Shown piece by piece: positions 45,269-57,706 of a stretch of 64,000 nt of DNA. The DNA comes from Chalara sp. BL73 (taxonomy: Eukaryota; Ascomycota; Leotiomycetes; Helotiales). Position numbers and translations under genes: made by a program. Location of the stretch: assembly GCA_918026815.1 (NCBI GenBank), contig CAKJVC010000010.1, positions 622,501 to 686,500 of the forward strand, read 5' to 3'. The stretch's first letter is position 1, and each line of letters starts with the position of its first letter. The notes below the pieces were generated by a model, which searched no databases, was not told where the DNA came from, and saw nothing but the letters and a program-made list of their open reading frames with translations.

Positions 45269-46823
45269 TTTGTATTATCTATGAGAAAAATATACTGCAG
45301 AGAGGCTAGTGGTTTTGATTTTGGTGAAACTGTAAGATTGAAGTGCTCAACCTGGCCTTCAACAGTTTGTTGGAAACCTTAGCTTTATAGACAAAGATCT
45401 CGTAATGGATGACTTCAGCTGAACTTTCTTCAAAGTCAATGACCCTGCTTAAATCCGCTCGTGATGCTCAGTAGAGGTGCCTAAGCCGCCTGTGAGACAG
45501 TCGCAACCGAATATTCTTAAGCTAGTCGTATCAGCATCCTTGAAGGAATGGCCTCCGTTAGGAGGCTTTCATTGGTAAATTTTAGGCTTCTTTACGAGTA
45601 AGTTCACTAAGCTATACTCATCGACTATTACTTGCCACTCGAATTCGACTGATCACATCTAAAGATGCCGTTACAATCTCCTACCGTATCCCTCCGAAAA
45701 GAAAGGCCTCCTTATAATCGAAAATTCTCACTACTAACAAGGACAAAATATTGAATTGGCGTACAGATTCCCGACCTCTCAGATATGGAGATATATTCCA
45801 GAGAAGGTGGCAGCTTGCTTAAAGATTTAAGCCTTAGTGGCACCAGGTAGAGTATGATCTTGTTGAATATCCACGTGTACGGCTGACAAGAACAGCAAAC
45901 CCGTTTCCGGTTTTGTTCCAGTATGGGATCAATTGTTATTGGCTTTAAACTCGCTGCATATAGAGGTCTCGTGTCACTCAAATAGGTTAAATCAGAGTAA
46001 GCCAACATCGAAATGCACTCAGCCATCACTTGTTAAGCCTTTCGCTAACTGGAGTCTGACCTAAGATCAGCAGGACTGGTGCTCACACATCAGTCAAACC
46101 ATATGCATCACGATTAAAAACCTTTGTGCTGCAGGACCGAAAATTATAATTAACGGTACTTTTTTAGACCCTAATATAAGCATTATACTAGGTGTAATAA
46201 GCAAGCCCATGTATTTCTAACCTGAGGAGTATCGGAAAGCGTTCTGTATTAAGATGCAGCATTGTATGCTGTTGACGATACAATTTTGAATGAAGTAGAG
46301 ATAAGTAAAGATGGCACAGTCCATAAGAACGGGTTAGAATATATTCGAGAGTAGAAGGATGACAGCTAAGTCAACTGATATCTGAAAGGATATTCCTCAA
46401 TGCACTGAAATCATTCCTTACCTCTCCCTTTGGCTAATTCACCCATCTCTCCCCGTATTGCTTAAAATTAACTAACATCTACGAGCAAACGAGCAAACGA
46501 GCAAACGAGCAAACGAGCAAATGAGCTGACTAGGTGTCTTCAGCCCTATAGACGTATTTACAGCACTAGCTTTGCCACCATTTGAGGCTCTTAAGCCTCC
46601 AATTCCAATTAAATCCACCTGAGATGGTCTCACGTGGATGACCAATGAATTTGCCTAGTAGAAAACTTCTCCAGAACTACAAGGGATATGTAAGCAAGTC
46701 TTTGTCAGCTGTAGCTTCTTCACCTATGATTTCTGTAGCCCGGAACTAAGGTCCCATGCATATCTCAATGTGACGTTCCATTTAATATGTTTGGGGTATT
46801 ACGTATATTCAGTAGGTTGAGCC
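45269..46823. other. Intergenic, low complexity in places
   Basis: No gene is seen in this 1.55 kb stretch. An 8-bp tandem repeat lies at 46482-46521. Confidence 0.45.
46482..46521. repeat. Tandem repeat, 8-bp unit CGAGCAAA, five copies
   Basis: Five perfect consecutive units, followed by a degenerate TGAGC. A simple microsatellite-like array in intergenic DNA; no spacers, so not a CRISPR. Confidence 0.9.
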
Positions 46824-49145
46824 TCAAAATATGACCTGTGGGGGAGTTAATGGCTTTTGGCAAATTGAACCGTCATGATCTCCACCACATTTGTAGCAAA
46901 GTCGGAACTTGTTGCAGAATCTGGACCAATGCTTTTCGCTTGGGCAGAGGCGGGAAGAGACATTAGGACAATCCCCAAACTGTGGTCTGCCTCCAGATGG
47001 AGGCTGCGTTTTCGGCAGTCTCCGTTGATGTCCCATCTGCTTGCATAATTGTCAGGAATATGAGATCACATGACTAGAGTGGGTCGACTCGACTCTCCTC
47101 CAGCTACTAGCCGAGGAGGCACCTATATATTAGAAAGGACTCTCATTTTTCTTTTGATTCTCTAAGGATTAGACTTATTGCTATTGTATCCAGCCTGTTT
47201 AATACTATTATTGTTCTATTTCTCTCAAGACTATGTCACATCGTTTCTGAACCTCACAATAATCTGCATTTGGTTTTCTGATACGTCAGAGGGATCGGGT
47301 TTGCGAAGACACTGTGCTAGAGTATTTTTTGTTGCGCCACAATTAGCGTAACCACCAACAGATTGGCATTCCCCTGTGTATGACCGGGCAAATTGCAGAT
47401 CTTGCAAGTATTTGGATCTTGAGCATCCTTTTCGACGCATAGTTGATACTGATCGCCACATGCCTTAAGCGCAGCTAGCGTCCCAAACTTCTGGGAAAAG
47501 TCATGTTTAGTATTCATAGCGGGATAGGATGAGTGATTGAAGACATCCTTTGAGGCTACTATGACAAGCAAAACCTTGAACCTGGTCAATCGAGCCCAAA
47601 AAACCAACTCTGTTCAAGAATGAACTTAACTTGGGAGCGTTCGGGATGTCTATAACAGCTGCATTGTGTCCTACGCCTTGACTAGCATGGGTCGTAGAGG
47701 CAACGGCACGAAAATCACCGATTTCTGTGAACTGCTCGATGTATCCGTTGCTTTGAGCGGCGTAGGGGTTACCACGCGAATATTAAAGGATGCCTTCACT
47801 TCCTCAGAGAGCTCCGACTTATCCACAAATGCCAGGATATCCTTTACAGACTTTACCACAAGACCTTGATGTCCATCATTACGGATGGAATGCCCACCTG
47901 AATCGCCTTTGGATGACCGTGAGTTTCGTATCATAACGAACGCGACACTCCCACTCGTAACGCCAAAACGCCAAAACGCTCAGAAAGAAATCGTTGCGCT
48001 AACAGGCTTTCTGGGGATGCGTCCGTGCCTTTCAAGCCGTCAATCGAAACTCTACAAAGCGGTTATCCTGCATTCAAAACTATTCCGGGAACCAAAAAAT
48101 AGCCCGCTCCACCTACTTAACACGTTGTAGAACCGATCTCTTGCCATCGCCAGCAAACGGAGAGTAGAAGTACGGGCTGAGATACGTTATAAATGAGCAT
48201 CAATTTGATCTGTATCACCGACAAACGCGAATAGAAAAACCTTTGGGTAGTTTTCAATCTGTCCGTATTGATCAAAAGGAACCCGGTGAGCGGCCTCATC
48301 ATGAATTAATAGCCAAATAAGTTTAGAAACTGCCTTGAGAACTTCCAGTCGATTACTAAGAGCAGGAGTGGTCAAGATAATATCAGAGGATTGAAGTGTA
48401 TTTTCGCTTAGCTCCTTGAGATATTCATTGATAAGCTTGTTATCACGAGAGAGTAGACCTAGATTATTCTTAAGACTATCAACCAGTAATCTAAGATCAT
48501 TATAATTGGTGTTCGATCGATATTCGCATTGCAGCTTTGTCAGCACAGCCTCCTCGAGAGTCAGGTTTTGGTGCCTTGAATCAATCCGATGATCGCCCTT
48601 TTTGCGCTAGTCTTCGTGAAATATGCCTCTGCGACGCAGCATTTAAGAGACGATGTCCTCCTCTATGTCGATCTGAAATCCAGCAAGAATATCAGATCTA
48701 CGGCCTTTTTCAGATGTCATACTCTTCTTTAGGCATTTTCCCTCTGGCTTGGAGAAATAACACGAATGATACGTAGGCCAGTCTTGGTTTCCTTGGAGAT
48801 CTGTTCAATACAGGCTGCGGCCTCATTTGCCATGTTGTTGGTACTAACGGTATTCATGACTTTGTGATATGCGGCTGTAAGACAGGTAAACGCCAATTTC
48901 TTCGGCAAGGCATTTTCTGTAGATCTCCTTAGATCCTTGAATTCTGTACCTGGCAGTTTTATGAATACTGTGTTTAAAATAACAGATTCAATCTCTGATA
49001 GACCAAGTTCGTACTGTTTTTCAGCCGAAGCAGCATATACATTCATGGCATACGACTCCAGAACAGAACTGAACTGAATAGGTATGTCAACCTTTATTAG
49101 GCTCCAAACAAAGAGAACCCACAAATTAAGAGTTATTGGTAACAC
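46824..49145 (-). pseudogene. Broken SF1 (Upf1-like, AAA_11/AAA_12) helicase with C-terminal zinc knuckles
   Basis: Fragments in several frames follow the order of a fungal NFX1/Upf1-type helicase along the minus strand. They are a motif Ia-like VSTNNMANEAA and LRIIRV (49145-48729), IILTTPALSNR then the Walker B-like HDEAAH and motif III-like VGDTDQI (48546-48187), KASFNIRVVTP (47934-47671), a motif VI-like RLTRFKVLLVIVASKD (47607-47317), and zinc knuckles CKICNLPGH (within 47607-47317) and CYKCGGDHDGSIC (47036-46824). A gene of this kind should be one long frame with few introns. Here stops and frame changes separate the blocks, the Walker A loop is not seen, and no start is evident. It looks like an old inactivated copy. 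Whether repeat-induced point mutation contributed is not tested. Confidence 0.6.
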
Positions 49146-50628
49146 AGCTCAAAAATATTTCTTCAATTATATATGGGAGCTGCCTCACGAAGGTTACACA
49201 GAGCTTTGTTCATTTGCCCACTATGTGTGAAACCTGATCCTGGTGTATCTATCTCCTGACAGAAATATTATGTTTCTTTATCACTTACATTCAACGTGGA
49301 CCATGTGATCGCTCACATACAGAATTTGGAATCTTTGCCGAAGTGACAGCCTATTTTACAGCGATATTCTACTACAATGGGATATGCACGCATATAGAAT
49401 GGCTAAGAAAGAGCAATTTACGATCCGTTTCCACGTTCTGCAACTGGAGCAAAGTTTATGCCTATTGAGTCACACATATATATAGCTATTAGAAAGGCTT
49501 CAGGGGAGGACCGAAGAAATCAATTGGACAGAAGGTTTGCCTTTCAAACCTACTTCAGTGTTTGCACTGACGTTGCCTATATGTGCATAAAATTCGCTCT
49601 GCTACACGATGATAAAATTTCACCACCAGCAGTGGCGCTGGTGTCTCTGTAGATCTTAGGCTATATCGTGATTCAAAACGACTAGCTACACGAACCAGGT
49701 ATGCGACGGAGTAAGATTTCCCATCACCTCCCAATGCGTATAGTAAATGACTCTCTATGACAAAAGTCTAGAGCATCCGTGGACCAACGAAAACATGATC
49801 CCGCCTCCCTACCCTTCATCGTGCCTTTTCCACCCCACTATCGTCGGCTGCATAGCTTCTTGGGCATGGCGCCGAGACTCGTAATATTATCGCTGTTAGC
49901 TATCCTGCCCAAGCAAAGAGGATCCCGATATGTTTTAAGTAATAGCGCACCGAGGCCTGTCCTCGCGAATCTCCGGCACAGACTAACCAGACCTTAGAAG
50001 GTACACCCTTCTTGAACATGACAGCGATCTGTATTATTACCAATGTTCTCCCGATATGATGATCGATCTCCGGGCGCGATTCATCAAAGCACACGGGCAC
50101 TACGCTAACCCATCACATGGCGATCGTGTGTCGACAACAAGCTAGACCAAAGGTAGAAAGAAGAGCAGACAAGAATCCCCCTTCGTAACCTGAATACATT
50201 AACGCATCACATACATCGTCGCCCAGGGAATGCCACGCAGACGAAAACATTATCCATCCATGGTGGCGCAGAAAGGTTTGTTTCAAGCCGATAAACGAAA
50301 AGCAGGAGCGAACCGAAAAAAAATGTGCGGGTCAAAACGCGCATTCACTCCTCCGACAAGAAGTGGTGTATGGTGATAATTTGTAGGCCAAATCGCCACA
50401 TATCAGCCACCAAGCCACCGATCTTGACCTACGATCTCAAATCAAAACATCGCACTTCACCGTAACACCAATATCAGAATGGAAGGCATCCCTAGCGTCT
50501 GTGCACATCCAGGCACTTTTGGTTTTGCCTCCCCAGACAGAAAACTCCATAAAAGTGTGTTGGCTTTATACTTTTTTGTGTTTTTCTTTTTTTAACAACT
50601 AAAACCTAAAGCTTTACCAAGATTTTTA
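49146..50628. other. Intergenic, nothing recognised
   Basis: No family motif in any frame. It includes a T-rich tract near 50570-50595, downstream of the next gene. Confidence 0.45.
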
Positions 50629-51769
50629 TTACCTTTTAGTATCATAGTTGTTAAATTGTGGACACATGATCATATCGGTTACCATCCCAGTTGGGAAGTC
50701 CTGAGGAATGTTGTACTCGTCATAGTAGGTGCTCACGATCCTAAGTTGTCATTATTCTATGCACAATATTTTGGGTCGTCGACTATTTCGTGCTTACTTT
50801 GCAAAAGAAGAGCTTTGATCCTCGTTGATTCTGCAAAAAGACAGGAGCGAGAAGATCGTCAGTTTAGGCGTCTCGGGATCGAAGGCCAAATGAGAACTAA
50901 TGTTGGTGATCCATTCGATGCTAATACCCCCAATCTGCGTGAGAGTTGAAGCATTGAGCAACGAGACATACAAGGACTCGGCTGAAAATACAGATTCTGA
51001 CGTATTTGGTATAACGCTGTCTCGGTGAATGGGAAGAAGAGGTCCAAACCCTTGGATAACCTCGCATAAAGGCAGACCGGCGTTGGATATTGGTTGAGAG
51101 CCTACAATCGACAAGCACTGAGAGCGATTGATTGTGAGAATTTTGTATGGTGGTGTTGATGATGGTGCTGGTGGGTAGAGCATACTGATCCGTGCCACGC
51201 AGGAAAACAAGGTTGAGACGGCTTTGGGATGCAGAAAGCCCCCTTTGGCAGTTTGGTCGTGAAGTATATTCTTCCCAACTGCTTTTTGGAGTGAGAGTTC
51301 AATGCTGAATTGGCCTCCGCTCTGAGTGGATTGTGCAATGCTTGCCAGGAGTGCAAAGACCCTCGATGTCGTCAATCTCCATCTGGCCTTCCTTGTTTGG
51401 CCCATGTAATATATCTACAAATGAGGTAATAGGATGCTTTGCTAGTTGTTGTTTGATATAGTTGACATAAGTTTGTTGCTGAATTGTAAACGGGTCAATA
51501 TCAGAAACTTGCTTGCCAGACATGCTGGACAAGAAATCTCTGACTGGTCTGTCAAGAGACACCTTGGTTTCTACTGCAGAGGTAGATTATATCACTAGGG
51601 CTTATAATCTGAAGCACTGAGGCATACCTTCATTCTGCGATACGGCCGAAGACTCGAGATCTTCGTCGCCAGAACGAAAGAACTTTCGAATAGGCTTTGA
51701 GGCCAGCATGCTTGGTCTTTTCATGGGTCCCTGGGAACTTGCCGAATACATTTGTTCTTCCCCAGACAT
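50629..51769 (-). CDS. Conserved-looking fungal hypothetical protein
   Basis: Four exons join in frame: 51769-51628, 51573-51467, 51414-50798 and 50740-50629 (325 residues). The N-terminus is polar, the middle includes SRVFALLASIAQS, and near the C-terminus is the stretch IEWITNISSHLAFDPETPKLTIFSLLSFCRI, given here in parts: IEWITNISSHL, FDPETPKL, and LLSFCR. I recognise this W-x(n)-HLxFD...LxxFxxxSFC pattern from fungal proteins of unknown function, often in variable genome regions. No signal peptide or membrane helix. Intron 2 (GTCAAC donor) is the least certain. The gene is divergent from the amidase. No function is proposed. Confidence 0.5.
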
Positions 51770-52650
51770 GTTAAAGCCCACTTAATTAGAATGTCAGTAT
51801 CACAGTGTAAGAGTAGATTGTCACATCGTTAATATGCTGCATGATGACAGTGGACACCCCTAGGTAATTCTCAACGCTGAGTCCTGGGGGCATACTGTAC
51901 CTTCAATTCTGAGACGGAGTCTGAAATGTTTCAGCCCAATCCGTGGCCATAAAGCCAAATGGGTTCCAGCCTAACCAAACCAACCTGGCCAATCCACGAA
52001 GAATTGCTGAACCGTCCTTTCTGTCTATTATTAGAATGCCTAAGGGACGAGTCTGGAAACGATAGCAAGACTAGTGATTATGGAACAGGCTAGCGATTGA
52101 CGCACGACGCCGACGTCTATCCTTGTTACCGACCTATGTTTAATTTGTGTAAACTAGAATCAGGGAGGGCTTGAATGTAATATTCATAGTGGCGTGATTC
52201 TTTTCAAGGGGTGGAAATCGAAAGACAACAACAGTGTTGGCGCGATAACACAAGAAAGAGTGCAGAGCCCAGGTTTGCTGTCAAGAACTGCTACATTGCC
52301 ACGCTCAAGATTTTGGGACCTGAAGCTGTTTCGGCCTCCTGCACCACCTACATATTCCTCACTCCGATTTGGTTCAAGTCGTAATCCCTGTCAGAGCCAG
52401 GAGCCTAGAACTGTACTAAACGCCTCTGAGTGCCAATGCCTCGCACTTAGCTCACTACTCTGTAAGCTAGAGCGTCTTCCAGCTGAGTAGGAACTAGACA
52501 GAATAAAGAACAAATATATTACGAGTCTTTCACAATTCCTATATAGTACGATTCAAATGAAGAAAGCAGGAGTCGCAATAACATTGTCACAGGTTTTGAC
52601 CCCAGGCTCCAATCACAGGGTTACCTCAGTTTCAACATCCGGCTGCCAAC
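51770..52650. promoter_or_regulatory. Divergent promoter region of the hypothetical and amidase genes
   Basis: 880 bp. A short open frame at 52194-52490 has no motif and is considered noise. No specific site is assigned. Confidence 0.35.
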
Positions 52651-54758
52651 ATGTCATCAATACTCTTCCCAGTAGGACTGAGATCAATTGCCACACACAG
52701 ACTAAGGGGTTTCATTCCAAGCTTTCCTGATCACGATCATCACAAGCCGTTGTTCAATACTTTGACAGCTACTGCAAGTGACTTACAAAAGGAGCTGGCC
52801 AGTGGCAAGATCAAAAGCACACAGATTGTTGAGGAGTATCATCGATCAATTGTTGCTCACAATGGTGTTCTTAACGCAGTCTGGGAACTCGCTCCAGGAG
52901 CCATGAAAAGAGCCGAAGAACTGGATTTGTTGAGGGCTAAGGGTCAATTCCTGGGCCCATTACATGGCATTCCAATCCTTATCAAGGTGCCTTGAATCTT
53001 GCTCATTACACTTACCCTAGGCTAATACCGCCAGGACAACATAAACTTAGACCCGTCTTTTGGTCTGGGAACGAGGGGGGGAGCGCTGGCTTTGGTGGAT
53101 TCGGTGCCGTCCTCGTCGGCCACAATCATCGAGAAGGTTAGATTTCCTGAATCAAGATGCCTAATTCGCAGCACTAACCTGTACATATAAATAGCTTTTA
53201 GCAGCTGGCGTTATCATCTTGGGAAAGACTACTATGTCGGTGAGTACCTTGCCTTCTTGGACTGCCATTCTTTTTCTGCGCTGACAACAGCAGGAAATGG
53301 CCTACTTCAAGTAAGTTTTCAACTTGCGAGTTTATCCCTTCACATTTGACCGTTTCACCCAAGAGGTAGTGGTATCCGATGTGGGTGGTCCGCTGCAGCC
53401 GGGCAATCCCAGTCTGCTTATGTTCAAGGTGGCCTGGACATGCAAGATAGTATCGTTGGTCACAGCGTAAGTTCCTGGTCTCTGATCTCCTGGGTTATTT
53501 CTGACAAGACTTAAAGAGTCCTGATGGCTCCTCCTCTGGGAGCGGAGTGGCAGTGAGTGCCGGCTTCGCTCCAATTGCTCTGGGGACAGAAACCTTGGGC
53601 TCGCTCGTGAATCCCGCTACACGAGCTGCATTATTCACCGTCAAGCCAACCTTAGGTATTGTACCCGGTCAAGGAATCATGCCAATCAGCACCAGCTTTG
53701 ATACTGCTGGGCCGATGGCCAAGTCTCCAAAGGATGCCGCTGATCTCCTCACGCTACTCGTGGACCCAGAGAAGACAACGGTCCCAGAGGGAGGTTATGC
53801 AGCCATGTTGGGAGGTGATTGGAAAGATATCAAAGTCGGCACCCTAGATCCAGAGTCTTGGAAGATGCCCGGTTCTGCAATCAAATATGTTCAAGAGGCA
53901 ACAACACAAATGGTCATTTCAAGATTGCTTCTCTCAACATAAGAGCTAACTCTCCGCGCAGAACAGCGAGGTTCGGGCAGTATTCCACAAAATCGAGACT
54001 TTGGCGAAGACCTACTATGGTAGTATCTCAAACGTAGCTGAAGAAAACGTGTTTGAGTTGGAAGATGGCAGCGACGCTCTCCTGTCAATTTTAAGTATGT
54101 TTTTCTTGTGGGGAATTGTAGAGAAACACAAATCTCTTACTGATACTGCGCTACAGCTTTCGATATCCAAAAAGACATGGACGCTTTTCTTCAAGAGTTT
54201 GATTCGATCAGGGTGCACAGTTTGAAAGAACTTGTTGACTGGAACTTTGAGCACTCGGAGCTGGCCCTCACAGCAGGTAAGAGAAAAATACTGAGCGAAT
54301 GAGTACGCGACCAGGAAGTTAACATGGTATTAGAATATCCCAATCAAGACTTACTTATTTCAGCTCTTGAAGTTGATCACGACGAAAAGAGACGCGAGAC
54401 AATTTTGGCCCATATCAAAGCGACCGGAGCGAAGTTCATCGATCTTTTTAGTAAGTATGATGTGGATGTTATTATTGCGCCGACGGACTCACCACTATTC
54501 CTTTTTTCTGGTGCTGGAGGTAAGAGCGGAACCTTGAGTATCCAAATTCGGTTTCCTCATCTGACTCTGTTCGCAGGATTCCCCATGGCAACGTTGCCGA
54601 TTTCGTGTATTAATTTCAATGGTCGGCCATTTGGCCTTACTATTGCAGCTCTTCCGCATAACGAAGCAATGCTGTTCAAGGTAATGGGTGCTTGGGAGAC
54701 AACTTTCCCGCCTAGAAAAACACCGGAAGCCTACTTATCACTACAGCCTCTAGACTAA
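52651..54758 (+). CDS. Amidase-signature family enzyme
   Basis: Ten exons close in frame: 52651-52986, 53035-53136, 53195-53239, 53294-53310, 53364-53466, 53517-53912, 53962-54094, 54157-54276, 54334-54519 and 54577-54758 (539 residues). The Ser-cisSer-Lys triad regions are present: Lys in GIPILIKDN (about residue 112), the Gly/Ser-rich loop GSSSGSGVAV, and GTETLGSLVNPA with the likely nucleophile Ser. The C-terminal MATLPI and NGRPFGLTI are also family traits. Amidase-signature enzymes hydrolyse amides. No clear secretion signal, although the first 20 residues could be a mitochondrial-type leader (LRSIATHRLRG). Exon 4 is only 17 nt (EMAYF plus two bases), and exon 3 is 45 nt. The gene is isolated; the substrate is unknown. 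Confidence 0.9.
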
Positions 54759-56035
54759 GTCCTTGTTCTATGACCATGGCCTAACAAACGGGGTAGTCAT
54801 AATCCTGTTCTCACGTGGCTTGAGTTGGACGTCTAAGCATAATGGTCGTTTTTTTTTGGATTTTCGGGGTTTTCATTGATCCAGCTCATAATGAACAGGC
54901 AAGTAGATAGAATAATCCAAGAACCCATAAATTGAATACGCCTTCATTTCCTCGTTACAACAATCAAAGCATTCTCTAGACTCTGTCTCGGCTTCACATC
55001 CTTCCCGGCCGTATTATTCAGAAATGAAGAATGCGGCATGACTACACGCAGGGGATTAGAATTGAAAATCTCTTTACCAGAAGCAAGAGCATCTCACAAT
55101 CAGACCCACCTTCCTGTGGATCACTATCAAAATTGGCAAAGAGCAAAATTTCGTCAGGGGTCTGTTTGCTGATCCAATACCACTTCTGGTTCTCATTGTA
55201 CTGCACATCAGAATAGACTAATCTTCTCTATCCTCTTTCCCTACACGCCCAGCCCATCCTCCTTTCCTCTCAATCATCGCGTATCTGCCATATATATTAC
55301 ATGACCAAAACCGTGATCATTGATTGGGCTAAAAACCACGTGGCTCAACTCTATTTTAAAGGAGATCCCCTCGAGCTCCACTTTTTCTCCTTAGTTTAGT
55401 ATTCTCGTAATAGAACCTTACTGTGGCTTGCAAAATCGTTAGTATTTGGCTTCGTGACAAGCCCTTATTACCCCTTGGCATTCCTGCACCTGACAACTGC
55501 CAATTGTGCAGAGGATGCGCAAGCATGTGAGGTTGTCATGCATAAGACATATTCTGTCGTTGTGGAAATTGGCAGTTAGGCGAAGAGAGCTAGGAGGTGG
55601 TGAGGTGATTGAGGGAGGCTATGACGATGGAGGTTATCAAAGCATCATGGACCAAAAAAGCTTGGCCAAAGGCAAAATGAGCCTGAAAATTGAGTAATGA
55701 GATACAGATCAAGGATGAAGTAGGAAGTACGTAGAATAAACGATCATAGACGGTGTAAAATAATTGCAAGTCTTAAATTCAGAAGTATCCAGGGTACTTG
55801 TTATGAGTAAAATACATTATGCTGCACTTGCTGGTATATAATAATACTGTACAAATGTCCACCTTAATCTAACTCTATTATGCAGACTTATTAAACCTTG
55901 ATCAAGCTGGCTTGATCACCAAGTCAGCCGAACCTGTAAGTATATCGTCAGCGCCTGTTGTTTCAAAGTCTTTAATTCCTGCGCTGCCTTGCTTCTCCCT
56001 ATCGCCCCAAACGCCAAAAAAAGCCCATGAAAGCA
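54759..56035. other. Convergent intergenic region, nothing recognised
   Basis: 1.28 kb between convergent genes. Small frames at 55031-55697 lack motifs. A CGGGGTAG occurs at 54789-54796, outside the catabolic set. Confidence 0.45.
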
Positions 56036-57706
56036 TCACTCACTCCTCGAACTACTTGGCCGTCTTGTTTGACCACTCAAGCTTGAGCTTCCCCTTTCCA
56101 TCTCCACCCTTTGTCCGATCTGTACCCTGATCTTCCCCATACCTATGTCATCTTCCTCCTCACTCAATCCCTCGTCTCTGCTCGCTGAAATGTGTGTTGT
56201 GACCGTGCCCTCAATATACTTCTCACCGAAGGAATTGACAAACTGTGATTTGTTGGTGGGCTTTCCAGGGAGGGCAGAAAGCTGGGTGGCAGATTGTGGA
56301 TTGGTGTTGTTGTGGCTGCTGGAGGAAGATGATCCCATGGAGGTGTCTTTGGATGTGACCCAGTGAAGAACCACAACTGAGAAGAGTATATCGGCGTTGC
56401 AGAGCATTAGGCATATCCAAGCTGCTTCCCCTTTGAGAACCATGAGGACGGTGAGGTTTCTAGATCTTAAATTAGCCGATGAGTTGATGTGGGAAAGGGG
56501 ACACATACACGACGCTTGATGTCAGCGTGGCCAAACTGCCTATAAATGAGCGAAGTGTGATGGTTCGCAGAGTGGAATTTGGCGTGTTTTGATAAGAATA
56601 TAACTCTGTCCGCAGTGTTAATCTCTGTACTATCCTGAATAAGACGAAACTACCTACTCCGTAGCGGCATGACGAATAGCATTGTCAGGTAAAACTATCT
56701 TGTTTAGCTTCCATTTCCGCAATCATGATTTTGAGCTTACATTAATAGCGGCATCCAAAATTATGAGAGGCATGGTGGAGCGGACCTGCATCCCAATAAT
56801 GCATGTTCCGTCCTTGTTAATGATTGCAATTCGGCTATAATAGGGGTCAGATGCCAATAACTTTAGAATAGTATCGCACACTCACTAGACAAAGTTGAGG
56901 ATAATCACACCGCAATACGGAACTAACAAATTAACACCTTCCTTGAATGCCATGAGTAGCTTATCACGTACGGATTAATCCGAAGCAATTGAAGAGGTAG
57001 AGCTTCGACTTTAACCGAGACTTGCGAACTTTTTGGATGACATACTATCTCAGGTTAGCGCCGCAGTTGGACTTGCATTTATATCACTTACTACTTTTTC
57101 AACAAGGAAATAGAACAAAAGCTAAAGATCTATGTTAACAGATGCGCCTCTCCAAAGTCATGAATAACATACGGCTTTGGTAGTCAGATAACAAGTAAGG
57201 CAAAGGAGGATAGAGGCATCGCAGATCTGGGAATTTGTATTCAAGCCATACCCTCGGTCCAAAATTGTTGAGGCAGTGATGAAAATGACTATCAAGGCTT
57301 ATTAGTGACTAGTTTTCCAAGACAGCTGTCTAAAAAGCGATCGAAAGGACTTCGTGACATTAGGACTTACTTGAATCAACATAAACGGCGAAGGTAACTA
57401 CGAGAAGAGAAAATTAACTTGTGATTTCAAAAAAAAAAAAAAAAAAAGGTGACATAATCCACGTACTCCAACGTGTAAGTGGAACCTTCTTCCAATTTTT
57501 TGTGGCATTGATTCGACGTGCTAATTGTTCGGTCAGTTTTCTACACTCCTGCGCACACTCTTTGGTGAAAGCTTACTTAGCAACAAAGCTAGCACCACAA
57601 TAGTGAACATGGACAAAATGGCTGAGATAACCTTTCCCGCTCGAGGGGTGTCTCCAGGCACATGCTGGTCAAGGTCATCGCGAATAGACAGCAGAGCATC
57701 CATCAT
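56036..57706 (-). CDS. Multi-pass membrane protein of a fungal family of unknown function
   Basis: Eleven exons, all in frame: 57706-57577, 57520-57473, 57397-57371, 57288-57173, 57121-57092, 57044-56972, 56922-56886, 56834-56741, 56694-56658, 56605-56509 and 56459-56036 (370 residues). About seven hydrophobic segments run from AILSMFTIVVLALLL to CNADILFSVVVLHWVTS. Diagnostic pieces are TNSQICDASILLCLTCY, EKVYVIQ, GTCIIGMQVRSTMPLIILDAAIN, MLFVMPLRK, NSTLRTIT and WICLMLCNADI. This is a familiar, GPCR-like but uncharacterised fungal family. The tail of about 110 residues is Ser-rich and charged, probably cytosolic. The start ATG (57706) is the first of two consecutive ATGs; an earlier exon is possible. 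A run of 19 A (57429-57447) lies inside intron 2. Confidence 0.72.
57429..57447. repeat. Poly(A) tract, 19 nt, inside an intron
   Basis: Homopolymer located in the second intron of the minus-strand membrane-protein gene, where it reads as a polypyrimidine tract. Likely length-variable. Confidence 0.85.

Noticed and set aside
46482..46521. Short direct repeats that might suggest a CRISPR-like array
   Set aside because: The 8-bp units are contiguous with no spacers; the genome is eukaryotic.
46824..49145. Zinc knuckles considered as a retrotransposon Gag remnant
   Set aside because: The DEAA box, GDTDQI and the downstream RxTRF...VIVASKD block match an SF1 helicase; no reverse transcriptase, integrase or LTR is seen.
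52194..52490. Plus-strand frame of 98 codons in the amidase promoter
   Set aside because: No motif, no splice partner, and low-complexity composition.
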